64,000 nt of DNA from CAYRHN01 sp964424115 (lineage in GTDB: Bacteria; Chloroflexota; Anaerolineae; Anaerolineales; Anaerolineaceae). The stretch is taken from the NCBI GenBank assembly GCA_964424115.1, contig CAYRHN010000016.1:32503-96502 (forward strand), read 5' to 3'. The notes under the pieces are model-generated. The model saw only the letters and a list, made by a program, of their open reading frames with translations, made no database searches and was not told the DNA's origin. Positions 40,798 through 49,121 of this stretch are shown here, one piece after another (within the stretch, counting starts at the first letter, position 1; every line of letters begins with the position of its first letter). The translations under genes were made by a program, and so were the position numbers.

Positions 40798-41349
40798 TCA
40801 GTCCGTAAATAAAGGTAGGTGGCCCAGGGAAATGACGTTGGCCCACTTGGCGCGTTCTCCCTCGGTCAGGATGGCAGTTTCGCCAGCCACGCTGGCATCG
40901 GCTTTCTCGATGATCATGCGCATGCCCTGCAGGGTGGAACCGGTGCTGATCACATCGTCCACGATCATCACCTTCTTGCCCTGGATGAGGGCGCGGTCTT
41001 TTTCATCAAGATACAGGGTCTGGGGCGCGCCGGTGGTGATGGAAAGCGTATCGGCTTTCAAGGCGTCGCCCATGTAGGGTTTGTAGCTCTTGCGGAAGAT
41101 AATGTAGGGCTTGCCGGTCTCTACCGCGAGGGCGTAGGCCAGCGGGATGCTCTTGGCCTCGGCTGTCACCAGCACATCGTAGTCCTTGCCGGCCAGCCTG
41201 GCGGCCAGGGCCTTGGCGCAGGCCTGGGTCAGTTCGGTATCGCCGAGAATGTTGAGCACGGCAATGCGCAGTCCGGGTTTGATCTGGAACAGGCGCAGCT
41301 CGCGGTGTACCCCCGCGATATCGATCCCATAGGTTTCATATTTGCTCAT
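40798..41349 (-). CDS. Phosphoribosyltransferase (adenine/xanthine PRTase type)
   Basis: 183 residues. The PRPP-binding loop VMIVDDVISTGSTL is near residue 126-139, and DVLVTAEAKSIPLAYALAVE precedes it, like the base-binding front of Apt/Xpt proteins. PYIIFRKSYKPYMG is close to the YVVARKS motif of the adenine/xanthine group. Converts a purine base and PRPP to the nucleotide for salvage. Which purine is not fixed by the sequence. Start chosen at the ATG with GGAGG upstream; 3 bp from the chelatase gene. Confidence 0.82.
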   Translation of the reverse strand: MSKYETYGIDIAGVHRELRLFQIKPGLRIAVLNILGDTELTQACAKALAARLAGKDYDVLVTAEAKSIPLAYALAVETGKPYIIFRKSYKPYMGDALKADTLSITTGAPQTLYLDEKDRALIQGKKVMIVDDVISTGSTLQGMRMIIEKADASVAGETAILTEGERAKWANVISLGHLPLFTD

Positions 41350-41461
41350 CGATTATCCTCCACCAGAAGGTTCGGCCTGGAAGGCCATCTCTTAGTGTAT
41401 CATAAAATAGAGAGCGGAGAGTAGTGACTGGTAAAAAGCGGCCGCAACCGCTCCTGGCACT

Positions 41462-42205
41462 TTACTCTTTTTTCTCGGCTTTCTCCCAATCCTCGTCGCT
41501 GACCTGGGTGAAGACGCGGAAGCTCTCGGCGTATTGCATTTCTTTGCCTTTGGCGGTCTCGGCGCCCCACTGGCGCAACATGTCGGCGGGGTCCCACTCG
41601 CGCAGCTGGCTTTTATGCTCTTTCAGCGCGGCGATCTTTAACTCGATCGTTTCGGTGATGTTGATGTACTGGGTGGCATGCTCCCAGACGCTGACAAACA
41701 CCTTGCGCGGCTTGAAGGGCAGCAGTCCCTCGGCTTCCAGGTCGGGGTAGAGCAGCGGTTGCCCGACGGCCGGGAAGACTGCGTCAATGGCGGCCTGGGC
41801 CGCGGCGCGGTGGTCGGGGTGGTTGATGTAGTCGTCGCCGCCGAAGAGGGCGGTCGGGTCGCCGGTCATCACCACCTCCGGGCGGAAGCGGCGCATCTCG
41901 CGCACCAGTTTCTTGCGCAGTTCCAGGGTGGGCGAAAGCAGCCCATCCCGCTCGCGCAGGAAGGTCACCTCGGCGCCAATCACCGCCGCAGCCGCCAGCG
42001 ATTCAGCCTCGCGGATCTGTGTGGCGCGCTCGCGGGTCATGCCTTCCTCGGCGATGCCCACATCCCCGCTGGTGCACAGCACGTAGCCAACCCGCGCGCC
42101 GGCTTTGGCCCAGCGCGCCAGGGTGCCCACGGCAGTGAATTCCAGGTCGTCGGGATGGGCGGCGATGGCCAAAACGCTCTTGGGTACATAGAATGTGTCT
42201 GCCAT
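41462..42205 (-). CDS. PIG-L family deacetylase
   Basis: 247 residues. VLAIAAHPDDLEFTAVGTL is the family's metal-binding AHPDD(E) motif, and INHPDHRAAAQAAIDAVF supplies the second HxxH-type metal ligand set. LCTSGDVGIAEEGMTRE is the usual region before the long helix. These zinc enzymes remove acetyl groups from N-acetylglucosamine-containing lipids or thiols (PIG-L, MshB, BshB). Physiological substrate unknown. Ribosome-binding site AAGGAG and a minus-strand TATAAT (42232-42237) lie upstream. Confidence 0.9.
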   Translation of the reverse strand: MADTFYVPKSVLAIAAHPDDLEFTAVGTLARWAKAGARVGYVLCTSGDVGIAEEGMTRERATQIREAESLAAAAVIGAEVTFLRERDGLLSPTLELRKKLVREMRRFRPEVVMTGDPTALFGGDDYINHPDHRAAAQAAIDAVFPAVGQPLLYPDLEAEGLLPFKPRKVFVSVWEHATQYINITETIELKIAALKEHKSQLREWDPADMLRQWGAETAKGKEMQYAESFRVFTQVSDEDWEKAEKKE

Positions 42206-42546
42206 GCGATCGATCTCCTTTGCAGGGAGAGATTATACGACTTTGCGAGAAGAATTTCCAGTTTAAGGATCTGGAACACGGATGTCTCGCGAATGGATGG
42301 GTGCGCTTTATCAATCCGTTATACCTTCATCGCCTTGATTTTCATTTATTTTGCAGTCTCTTGAATTGCGCGGAAATTGGATGTATGATAAACATGTATA
42401 GACAAGGTTTTTCTCCGAATCGCCGTTTGATCTGAACCTTCATCCATCTCTTTGCAGGTGGTTCAAAGATCGCAGCCGCGCCAAGAGCGGAAAATTATGC
42501 TTGCTGGTTGCGAGGGGCCGGTTTTGCACCTGTCAGGAAGGGTGTA
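42206..42546. other. Divergent intergenic region
   Basis: Gene-free. A minus-strand TATAAT (42232-42237) serves the PIG-L deacetylase. The remainder holds AT-rich sequence near 42320-42410 that could carry the plus-strand promoter, but I see no clear -35/-10 pair and no small gene I can support. Confidence 0.5.
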
Positions 42547-45126
42547 ATGAGAATTCATACATGCTTTTGGATCCTGTTGTCCATAGGGGGGATGCTTCTG
42601 TGCGCCTGTACGGCGCAGGAAAGCACCCCGACCTCCGCCGCGGCGGTGATCACTTTCGCTGCCGACCGCCAGGTCTTGCAGGCAGGCGAATGTACTATCC
42701 TGCGCTGGTCGGCCGAGGCGGGCTTTGGCGTTTTGTTTGACGGTAATAGCGTGCCCAAAACTGGACAGAAAGAAGTCTGTCCGCTGGAAACGCAGAAATA
42801 CATCCTTGAAGTGGATCTTGGCACCGACCTTGAGCGGCGTGAGGTGGAGATCCGGGTCAGCCCGGCCGCCACGCCGCTGCCGGAGATGACCCGGACCCTT
42901 CAACCGCCTACACCCACATCCATCCAGGCCACCCTGGTGATCACCCCCGGCGTGCCGGCCTATCAGGCGCAAGGCTGGGAAAACCTGGGCGGCCCGCCCG
43001 GCGACCTGGGCTATGATATTCGTTACAATTTCGACGATCCAAATACCTGGTATGTCACGGACGGTTCAGGGGGGTTCTTTATCAGCACCGACCGCGGCCT
43101 GACTTGGGGCGCCAGTAATGAAGGCATCAGCAGTCTGGAGGGATCGCTGGAGCGTCCGGTCTTCAGCGCCACGGTTGACCCGCACAATCCGCAAACCATA
43201 TGGATCGGCACGCGCATCGTCGGTCATATCTACAAGTCCACGGACGGCGGACGCCATTGGGTGGAAATGGATAAGGGCATTATCCCCCATGCCGGCCATC
43301 ATTTCCGAGGTTTTACCATTGATCCGCGCTCTTCGGACATCGTTTATGCCATGGCGGAGGTGGATTGTGAACTCATGCGCGATGCATGTGTGCCGAATAC
43401 CTTTGGCGGGCGGGTCTATCGTACCCAGAATGGAGGGCAGAGTTGGGAATTATTCTGGGAGGGTGAGGCTCTGGCACGCTATTTGTGGATCGATCCGACC
43501 GACTACGATACCATGTATATCTCGACCGGTATCTTTGACCGCTATCCATTGAATATGGATGAGAATTTGAAAAATTGGGAGACATCCGGTCTGGGGATTA
43601 TTAAAACCACCGACGGCGGTAAAACCTGGTCGGTGATCGGAAAATCCAACGGGCTTTCCATTCTGTATGTCAGCAGCCTGTATCTTAATCCAAAGAATCC
43701 GCAGGTATTGTTGGCAGGCACCGGTTCGAATATCGGGATGATCATTTACCGCGACCCGGAAACCGGAAAGGAAGCCTCGTATGGAGGCGCCTTTTTGAGC
43801 GAAGACGGCGGACAGACCTGGAAGCAGGTGATCAAGAATGATGTGATCGGGGCGGTGGAATTTTGCGAACAGGATCCCAGCATTGCTTATGCGGGCGGGA
43901 CGATGGGATTCTACCGCAGCCAGGATGGCGGCCACACCTGGACGGCGCATACCGATGCGGCGCGCGGAACCTGGGGGCCGGCAGGGGTGTGGCCCGGCAC
44001 CCCGATCGATATCCAAACCGACCCGGCCGATTGCAACCGTCTTTTCATTAATAATTACGTGGGCGGGAATTTCCTCTCTGAGGACGGCGGCGATACCTGG
44101 CAGCTCGCCACGGTGGGTTATTCCGGCGCGGAAGTGATGGATCTGGCCATTGATACGCAGGACAGCGCTCACGTTTACGCGGCGGTGCGTATGGCGCCTT
44201 TTGTCAGCCGCGATGGGGGGAGATCCTGGCAGGGGTTGACCGATGCGGCCCTGGGAACCGGCCTGCGCGTGTTGGTGATCGATCCAGCGGACCCTGACCA
44301 TCTGCTGGGAACGAAGCAGGCATACGTGGGAGAGATCTTTGCCAGTCACGACGGCGGGCAAAACTGGACTTCGGTCTATAAATTTCGCTATCCGGAAGGA
44401 ACGAAAGAAGGCGATTTTGCTTATCAGATGGGGTTCTGGGATTTTGCTTTTGCTCCGTCCGATCCGCAGATCGTTTACGCAGCAACGCGTAACTGGACAA
44501 CCTCGGATTCGATAGAACCGGTATATCCCGGGCTGGGGGTGTATCGGTCGGAAGACGGCGGGGATACCTGGCAACCGGCCAACGACTCGCACACCGAGGG
44601 CCTGGCGATCGGCGCTGTCCAGGTGCACCCGACTGATCCGCAGGTGGTGTACGCAGCCAGTTTCTTTACCTCCGGGGTGTTCAAAACCACCGATGGGGGG
44701 AAGAATTGGACGCCGATCAACAGCGGCCTGCCCCAACCCCTGCCGCGCATCGAGGTGATCGCGATCAACGCACAATCTCCGGAGACGATCTACATCGCGG
44801 GTCAATCCGGAGTGTTTAAGAGCACTGACGGCGGCGGCTCGTGGAAACAATTGGCTGCCGGGCTGGATCCGACCCCTGGCATCCGCGCGATGGTATTGGA
44901 TCCGAATAATGGAGACACGATCTACCTGGGGATGCGCCACCTGGGGATCTACTATTCCACCGACGGCGGCGAAACCTTCCAGCCCCTCACCCAGGGCCTT
45001 GACCCCCTCGAAGGGGTGATGCCCATTCTTTCGCTCGCGCTCAGTTCGGACGGCTCGGTGCTGTACGCCGGCACGATGGGCCTGAGCACCTGGAAGCTGG
45101 ATGCTTCTTCCGGGCGGAATCCCTGA
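42547..45126 (+). CDS. BNR-repeat (sortilin/Ycf48-like) lipoprotein
   Basis: I start at the ATG at 42547, with GGAAGGG upstream. About 859 residues. Signal with lipobox LLCAC, a small Ig-like domain (VLQAGECTILRWSAEAGFG), a Pro/Thr spacer, then a long beta-propeller region of BNR/Asp-box repeats: STDRGLTWG, STDGGRHWV, TTDGGKTWS, SEDGGQTWK, SQDGGHTWT, SEDGGDTWQ, SHDGGQNWT, TTDGGKNWT and STDGGGSWK. Two or more propellers are likely, as in sortilin-like extracellular proteins. Probably an outer-face glycan- or protein-binding protein; no hydrolase motif recognised. Followed 25 bp later by the multihaem lipoprotein. Confidence 0.87.
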   Translation: MRIHTCFWILLSIGGMLLCACTAQESTPTSAAAVITFAADRQVLQAGECTILRWSAEAGFGVLFDGNSVPKTGQKEVCPLETQKYILEVDLGTDLERREVEIRVSPAATPLPEMTRTLQPPTPTSIQATLVITPGVPAYQAQGWENLGGPPGDLGYDIRYNFDDPNTWYVTDGSGGFFISTDRGLTWGASNEGISSLEGSLERPVFSATVDPHNPQTIWIGTRIVGHIYKSTDGGRHWVEMDKGIIPHAGHHFRGFTIDPRSSDIVYAMAEVDCELMRDACVPNTFGGRVYRTQNGGQSWELFWEGEALARYLWIDPTDYDTMYISTGIFDRYPLNMDENLKNWETSGLGIIKTTDGGKTWSVIGKSNGLSILYVSSLYLNPKNPQVLLAGTGSNIGMIIYRDPETGKEASYGGAFLSEDGGQTWKQVIKNDVIGAVEFCEQDPSIAYAGGTMGFYRSQDGGHTWTAHTDAARGTWGPAGVWPGTPIDIQTDPADCNRLFINNYVGGNFLSEDGGDTWQLATVGYSGAEVMDLAIDTQDSAHVYAAVRMAPFVSRDGGRSWQGLTDAALGTGLRVLVIDPADPDHLLGTKQAYVGEIFASHDGGQNWTSVYKFRYPEGTKEGDFAYQMGFWDFAFAPSDPQIVYAATRNWTTSDSIEPVYPGLGVYRSEDGGDTWQPANDSHTEGLAIGAVQVHPTDPQVVYAASFFTSGVFKTTDGGKNWTPINSGLPQPLPRIEVIAINAQSPETIYIAGQSGVFKSTDGGGSWKQLAAGLDPTPGIRAMVLDPNNGDTIYLGMRHLGIYYSTDGGETFQPLTQGLDPLEGVMPILSLALSSDGSVLYAGTMGLSTWKLDASSGRNP

Positions 45127-45151
45127 CGGGCGAACCGGGAGGAATATTGGG

Positions 45152-46807
45152 ATGGGAAGGGTGACCGGCGCGCTGCTGCTGGGATTGATCTTGCTGGCTG
45201 CCTGCCGGGCGGAGGTCGCCGTGGTTCGCGGGCAGGTGGTGGATGAGGACGGGCAGCCGGTGGAGGGTGCCCGGGTGGGCATCCAGGCGGCGGCGGAGCG
45301 GGTGATGAGCGATGCGCAGGGAGCTTTCAGCCTGGAGGTGCCGGTTTCTGCCGGAACGGTAACGCTCAGCGCCTGGAAGGCAGGCTACTACTGCGCCAAG
45401 GCCGAGCAGGTTGCCCCGCCGCGTTCGGACGTGACCCTGATCCTGCGCCTGTACCAGACGACCGATAACCCGCAGTACGAATGGATCCCGCCGGTGGGGG
45501 AGAATTCGTGCTATTCCTGCAAACCGGAGGTGACTCAGGTCTGGCTGGATCAGGATGCGCACAGCCGTTCGGCAGCCAATATCCGTTATTTGAATCTCTA
45601 CAACGGGACGGACGTGAACGGCAACCAGAGCCCTTTGACCCCCTCCCGGATCGACAAGGATTACGGACGCATCCCTCTGCCGCCGGACCTATCCCAGCCC
45701 TATTATGGGCCCGGATTTAAGCTGGATTTTCCTGAAGAGGCCGGAAACTGCGCCGCCTGCCACAACCCCGGCGCGGCGGTGGATGCGCCTTACGCCACCG
45801 ATCCCAACACGGTCGGCGGGGCGGATGCGTACGGCATCCATTGTGATTACTGCCACAAGGTGGCGGATGTGATCCTCGATCCTGCCACCGGCCTGCCCTA
45901 CCCCAACCGTCCGGGGGTGCTCTCGCAGGACATCCGCCGGCCTTTCCCGGAGGATGAGGGGCGTTACCAGCTTTTCTTTGGCACCTTTGATGATGATAAC
46001 GTGCCGCAGGAAGACACGTATTTGCCGCTGCTCCGTCAGAGCCAGTTTTGCGCCCCCTGCCACTACGGCGTTTTTTGGAACACGGTGATCTACAACTCCT
46101 ACGGAGAGTGGCTGGAGAGCCCTTACAGTGATCCGCAGAATGGCAAGACTTGCCAGCAGTGCCACATGAGCGTACCCACCCTGGTTGACGGCGAGCCGCT
46201 GACCAATGTGGCGGCCGGCAAGGGCGGGGTGGAACGCGATCCGCTGACCATCCCGGCGCATGATTTCCCCGGGGCGGCCAGCACCACCCTGCTGCAAAAC
46301 TCGGTCAGCATGCGTGTGACCGCCCGGCGCGAGGGCGGACAGGTGAGCGTGGAGGTGGAGATCGTGAACGACAGGACCGGCCACCATGTCCCGACCGATT
46401 CCCCTCTGCGGCAGATGATCCTGCTGGTTCAGGCGGAAGACAGCCAGGGGAGCTGTCTGGCGCAGGGGGACGGCCCCCTCATTCCCGAATATGGCGGGGT
46501 GGGCGACCCGGCCCAGGGGTACTATGCCGGGCTGCCGGGGAAGATCTATGCCAAGATCTTGATGAACCTTTGGACCCAGGAGGTTCCCAGCGCCGCCTAT
46601 TGGAACCCGATCCGCGTGGTGAGCGATAACCGCTTGCCCGCTTTCGGCAGCGACACCAGCCGCTACACCTTTGACGCGCCGCCGGAAGGGGCGGTGACGG
46701 TGCGGGTCAGCCTGTTCTACCGGCGCGCGTTCAAGCTGCTGGCTGACCAAAAGGGGTGGAATGATCCCGATATATTGATGGAGGAGGAGACAATATCCCT
46801 GCCGTGA
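45152..46807 (+). CDS. Five-haem c-type cytochrome lipoprotein with CXXCK site
   Basis: I start at the ATG at 45152, with GGAGG upstream. About 551 residues. Lipobox LLAAC, then a carboxypeptidase-regulatory-like domain (VRGQVVDEDGQPVEGARVGI), then five haem sites: CYSCK (~residue 120), CAACH (~200), CDYCH (~231), CAPCH (~300) and CQQCH (~334). The last ~150 residues are a beta-sandwich (VSVEVEIVNDRTGHHVPTD) without haem motifs. The first site is CXXCK, where the haem iron is bound by lysine; CXXCK is best known from the nitrite reductase NrfA active site. Probably an exported redox protein anchored next to the BNR lipoprotein; the electron acceptor is unknown. Confidence 0.87.
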   Translation: MGRVTGALLLGLILLAACRAEVAVVRGQVVDEDGQPVEGARVGIQAAAERVMSDAQGAFSLEVPVSAGTVTLSAWKAGYYCAKAEQVAPPRSDVTLILRLYQTTDNPQYEWIPPVGENSCYSCKPEVTQVWLDQDAHSRSAANIRYLNLYNGTDVNGNQSPLTPSRIDKDYGRIPLPPDLSQPYYGPGFKLDFPEEAGNCAACHNPGAAVDAPYATDPNTVGGADAYGIHCDYCHKVADVILDPATGLPYPNRPGVLSQDIRRPFPEDEGRYQLFFGTFDDDNVPQEDTYLPLLRQSQFCAPCHYGVFWNTVIYNSYGEWLESPYSDPQNGKTCQQCHMSVPTLVDGEPLTNVAAGKGGVERDPLTIPAHDFPGAASTTLLQNSVSMRVTARREGGQVSVEVEIVNDRTGHHVPTDSPLRQMILLVQAEDSQGSCLAQGDGPLIPEYGGVGDPAQGYYAGLPGKIYAKILMNLWTQEVPSAAYWNPIRVVSDNRLPAFGSDTSRYTFDAPPEGAVTVRVSLFYRRAFKLLADQKGWNDPDILMEEETISLP

Positions 46808-46829
46808 GGCGGGGCGGGGAATTTGGTGT

Positions 46830-46835
46830 TAGAAT
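46830..46835 (+). promoter_or_regulatory. -10-like box before the aminotransferase gene
   Basis: TAGAAT ends 6 bp before the ATG at 46842, another leaderless arrangement. No clear -35. Confidence 0.4.
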
Positions 46836-46841
46836 TATCCC

Positions 46842-48023
46842 ATGCAACCCATCATTCCCATGTCTTCCCCTGATCTCACCGATGCCGAGCGCGAAGCCGT
46901 GCAGGCGGTGCTGAACACGCCCAATCTAAGCATGGGCGGACAAATCGACGCATTCGAAGAGACTTTCCGCAAATTGACCGGCCTCAAGCATGCCATCGGG
47001 GTCAATTCCGGCACGGCCGGGCTGCACCTGTGCGTGCGCGCGGCGGGGATCGGCCCCAGCGACCTGGTGCTGACCACGCCCTTCTCCTTCGTCGCCTCTT
47101 CCAACGTGCTGCTCTTCGAGCAGGCGGTGCCGGTCTTCGTGGACGTGGACCCGCTGACCGGCAACATGGATCCCGAACTGACCCGCCAGGCCGCGCAAGA
47201 CCTGGTCGCGGGTGGGGCGGCCGCGCGGCGCTGGCTGCCGCGCAAGGGCGCACCGGACGGCGCCAAACTGAAGGGCATCCTGGGGGTGGATGTCTTTGGC
47301 CAGCCTGCCGATTGGGACGCACTGCGCCAGACCGCGGACGCCCACGGGTTGAAGTTGATCGAAGATTCGTGCGAGGCGCTGGGCGCGGAATACCGCGGCA
47401 AACCGGCCGGCACGCTCGGCGACAGCGCCGTGTTCGCCTTCTACCCCAACAAGCAGATCACCACCGGCGAGGGCGGGATGATCGTCACCAACGACGACCG
47501 GGCCGCTGCCCTGATGCGCGCGCTGCGCAACCAGGGGCGCGCGCCCGGCGACAACTGGCTCTCGCACACCTACCTGGGCTACAATTACCGCCTGGACGAA
47601 ATGAGCGCAGCTCTGGGTGTGGTGCAGATGTCGCGCCTGCCGCACCTGCTGGAAGCTCGCCAGCGCGTGGCGGACTGGTACGGCGAGCGCCTGGCCGAGA
47701 TCCCCGGTCTGGAGGCCCCGGCGCTGGTGCCCTCCACCACGCGAGTGAGCTGGTTCGTGTATGTCATCCGCCTGCCGCGCGGGATCGACCGCAAGCAGGC
47801 GGCGGAACGCCTGGCGGAGCGGGGCATCCCCGTCCGCCCGTACTTCCTGCCGATCCATTTGCAACCCTACATGGTGGAGCGCTTTGGCTACCGTCCCGGC
47901 GACTTCCCGGTCACCGAGGATCTGGGTGAGCGCGGGTTGGCCCTGCCCTTCTCCGGCAAGATGAGCGAAGCGCAGGTGGAGCAGGTCTGCGAGGAATTAT
48001 TCAAGATCTTTTACCACGGATAA
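46842..48023 (+). CDS. DegT/DnrJ/EryC1/StrS-family aminotransferase
   Basis: 393 residues, standard length. HAIGVNSGTAGLHLCVRAAG is the PLP phosphate region, LIEDSCEALGAEYRG holds the conserved Asp, and AFYPNKQITTGEGGMIVTND carries the Schiff-base lysine. GYNYRLDEMSAALGVVQM is the dimer/substrate segment. These enzymes put an amino group on nucleotide-linked keto-sugars for polysaccharide or glycoconjugate synthesis. No sugar-nucleotide gene is adjacent, so the sugar is unknown. The gene ends 5 bp before a dispersed repeat. Confidence 0.93.
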   Translation: MQPIIPMSSPDLTDAEREAVQAVLNTPNLSMGGQIDAFEETFRKLTGLKHAIGVNSGTAGLHLCVRAAGIGPSDLVLTTPFSFVASSNVLLFEQAVPVFVDVDPLTGNMDPELTRQAAQDLVAGGAAARRWLPRKGAPDGAKLKGILGVDVFGQPADWDALRQTADAHGLKLIEDSCEALGAEYRGKPAGTLGDSAVFAFYPNKQITTGEGGMIVTNDDRAAALMRALRNQGRAPGDNWLSHTYLGYNYRLDEMSAALGVVQMSRLPHLLEARQRVADWYGERLAEIPGLEAPALVPSTTRVSWFVYVIRLPRGIDRKQAAERLAERGIPVRPYFLPIHLQPYMVERFGYRPGDFPVTEDLGERGLALPFSGKMSEAQVEQVCEELFKIFYHG

Positions 48024-48028
48024 GAAAT

Positions 48029-48207
48029 AAACCGCAGATGAACACAGATGAACGCAGATAATGTTCTTTTGTTAAGGTCTTCTTTGCGCCTTTGCGGTAA
48101 ATTTTTTTAGTCACAGAAAAGAGATCAACCACAGATGGACACGGATAAAAAAGATTTAAAATAAAAAAATCTGTGTTCATCTGACCAATCCGCGTTTATC
48201 TGTGGTA
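48029..48207. repeat. Dispersed repeat, copy F, two groups
   Basis: AACCGCAGATGAACACAGAT plus ATGAACGCAGATAA (48029-48060), then AACCACAGATGGACACGGAT (from 48128) facing ATCTGTGTTCATCTGACCAA and CGCGTTTATCTGTGGT (to 48207). The inverted pair can form a hairpin. The whole 195-bp gap between two genes consists mainly of this repeat. Confidence 0.85.
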
Positions 48208-48218
48208 GAGTTTAAGAG

Positions 48219-49121
48219 ATGGATGAGATAGTCGCCACGTTCACTCCCCCCCGCCGAAAAGGCCTGATGCTGCACCTGCTGGTCGGGTTGCAGCTGCTGG
48301 CCGGGGGCGGGGCGTGCCTGTGGCTGGCGGTGGAGCAGTCCAACGGGACGGCCTTTGTCTGGCTGATGCTGGCGGCGCTGGTGCTGCTGGCGCCCACCCC
48401 TTTCATTTTATACCGCGCCTATTCGCTCAGCCGGGCAGCCTACGTGATTGAGCGGGATGGGCTGCAACTGCGCTGGGGCCTGCGCGCCGAGGATGTGCCT
48501 TTGCCGGGCGTGGAATGGATCCATCTGGCGTCCGACCTGCCCTACAACCTGCCGCTGCCGCTCTTCAGCGCCGCCGGGGCCATCCGCGGGACACGCCACG
48601 TGCGCGACCTGGGTCTGGTGGAGTATATGGCCTCCGACCCCAGCCGCCTGGTGCTGATCGCCGCACCGGAACGGGTGTATGCCATCTCGCCTTCCGACCC
48701 GCAGGCCTTTCTGCGCGCCTTCCGCTACGCGCTGGAAATGGGCAGCCTGGCGCCCATCCAATCCTTTTCCAGCGTCCCGGCGGTGCTGCTGCGTTCGGTG
48801 TGGGCCGACCGCCTGGCGCGCATCCTGCTGGCGGTTGGGCTGGTTGCCACCCTGGCGCTGTTCGTCGCCACCGGCCTGACCGTTCCAACCCGCGAGGCGA
48901 TCTCGCTGGGCTTCGATGCGCCGGGCCAACCGGCCGTGCCAGGCGCGCCGGAGCACCTGTTCCTGCTGCCGGTGCTGGGGGCGATGGTCTATGCGCTGGA
49001 CCTGCTGGCGGGGATGTTCTTCTACCGCCGCGGCGGCGAGCGCCCGGTGGCCTATATGTTGTGGGCCGCCAGCCCCATTCCGCCCCTGCTGCTGCTCCTG
49101 GCGGTGCTGACCATCCGCTGA
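48219..49121 (+). CDS. PH-domain membrane protein
   Basis: 300 residues. Two transmembrane helices at the N-terminus (LHLLVGLQLLAGGGACLWLA and WLMLAALVLLAPTPFILY), a bacterial PH-like domain (YVIERDGLQLRWGLRAED, EYMASDPSRLVLIAAPERVY, YAISPSDPQAFLRAFRYAL), and at least three more helices. Matches the bacterial PH_10-type proteins of unknown role. Plus strand, convergent with the ABC exporter genes, whose last stop is 1 bp away. Confidence 0.75.
   Translation: MDEIVATFTPPRRKGLMLHLLVGLQLLAGGGACLWLAVEQSNGTAFVWLMLAALVLLAPTPFILYRAYSLSRAAYVIERDGLQLRWGLRAEDVPLPGVEWIHLASDLPYNLPLPLFSAAGAIRGTRHVRDLGLVEYMASDPSRLVLIAAPERVYAISPSDPQAFLRAFRYALEMGSLAPIQSFSSVPAVLLRSVWADRLARILLAVGLVATLALFVATGLTVPTREAISLGFDAPGQPAVPGAPEHLFLLPVLGAMVYALDLLAGMFFYRRGGERPVAYMLWAASPIPPLLLLLAVLTIR

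Noticed and set aside
45152..46807. Nitrite reductase NrfA, because of the CXXCK haem
   Set aside because: Lipoprotein with a carboxypeptidase-regulatory-like front domain, a haem-free beta domain at the end and different haem spacing; not the NrfA layout.
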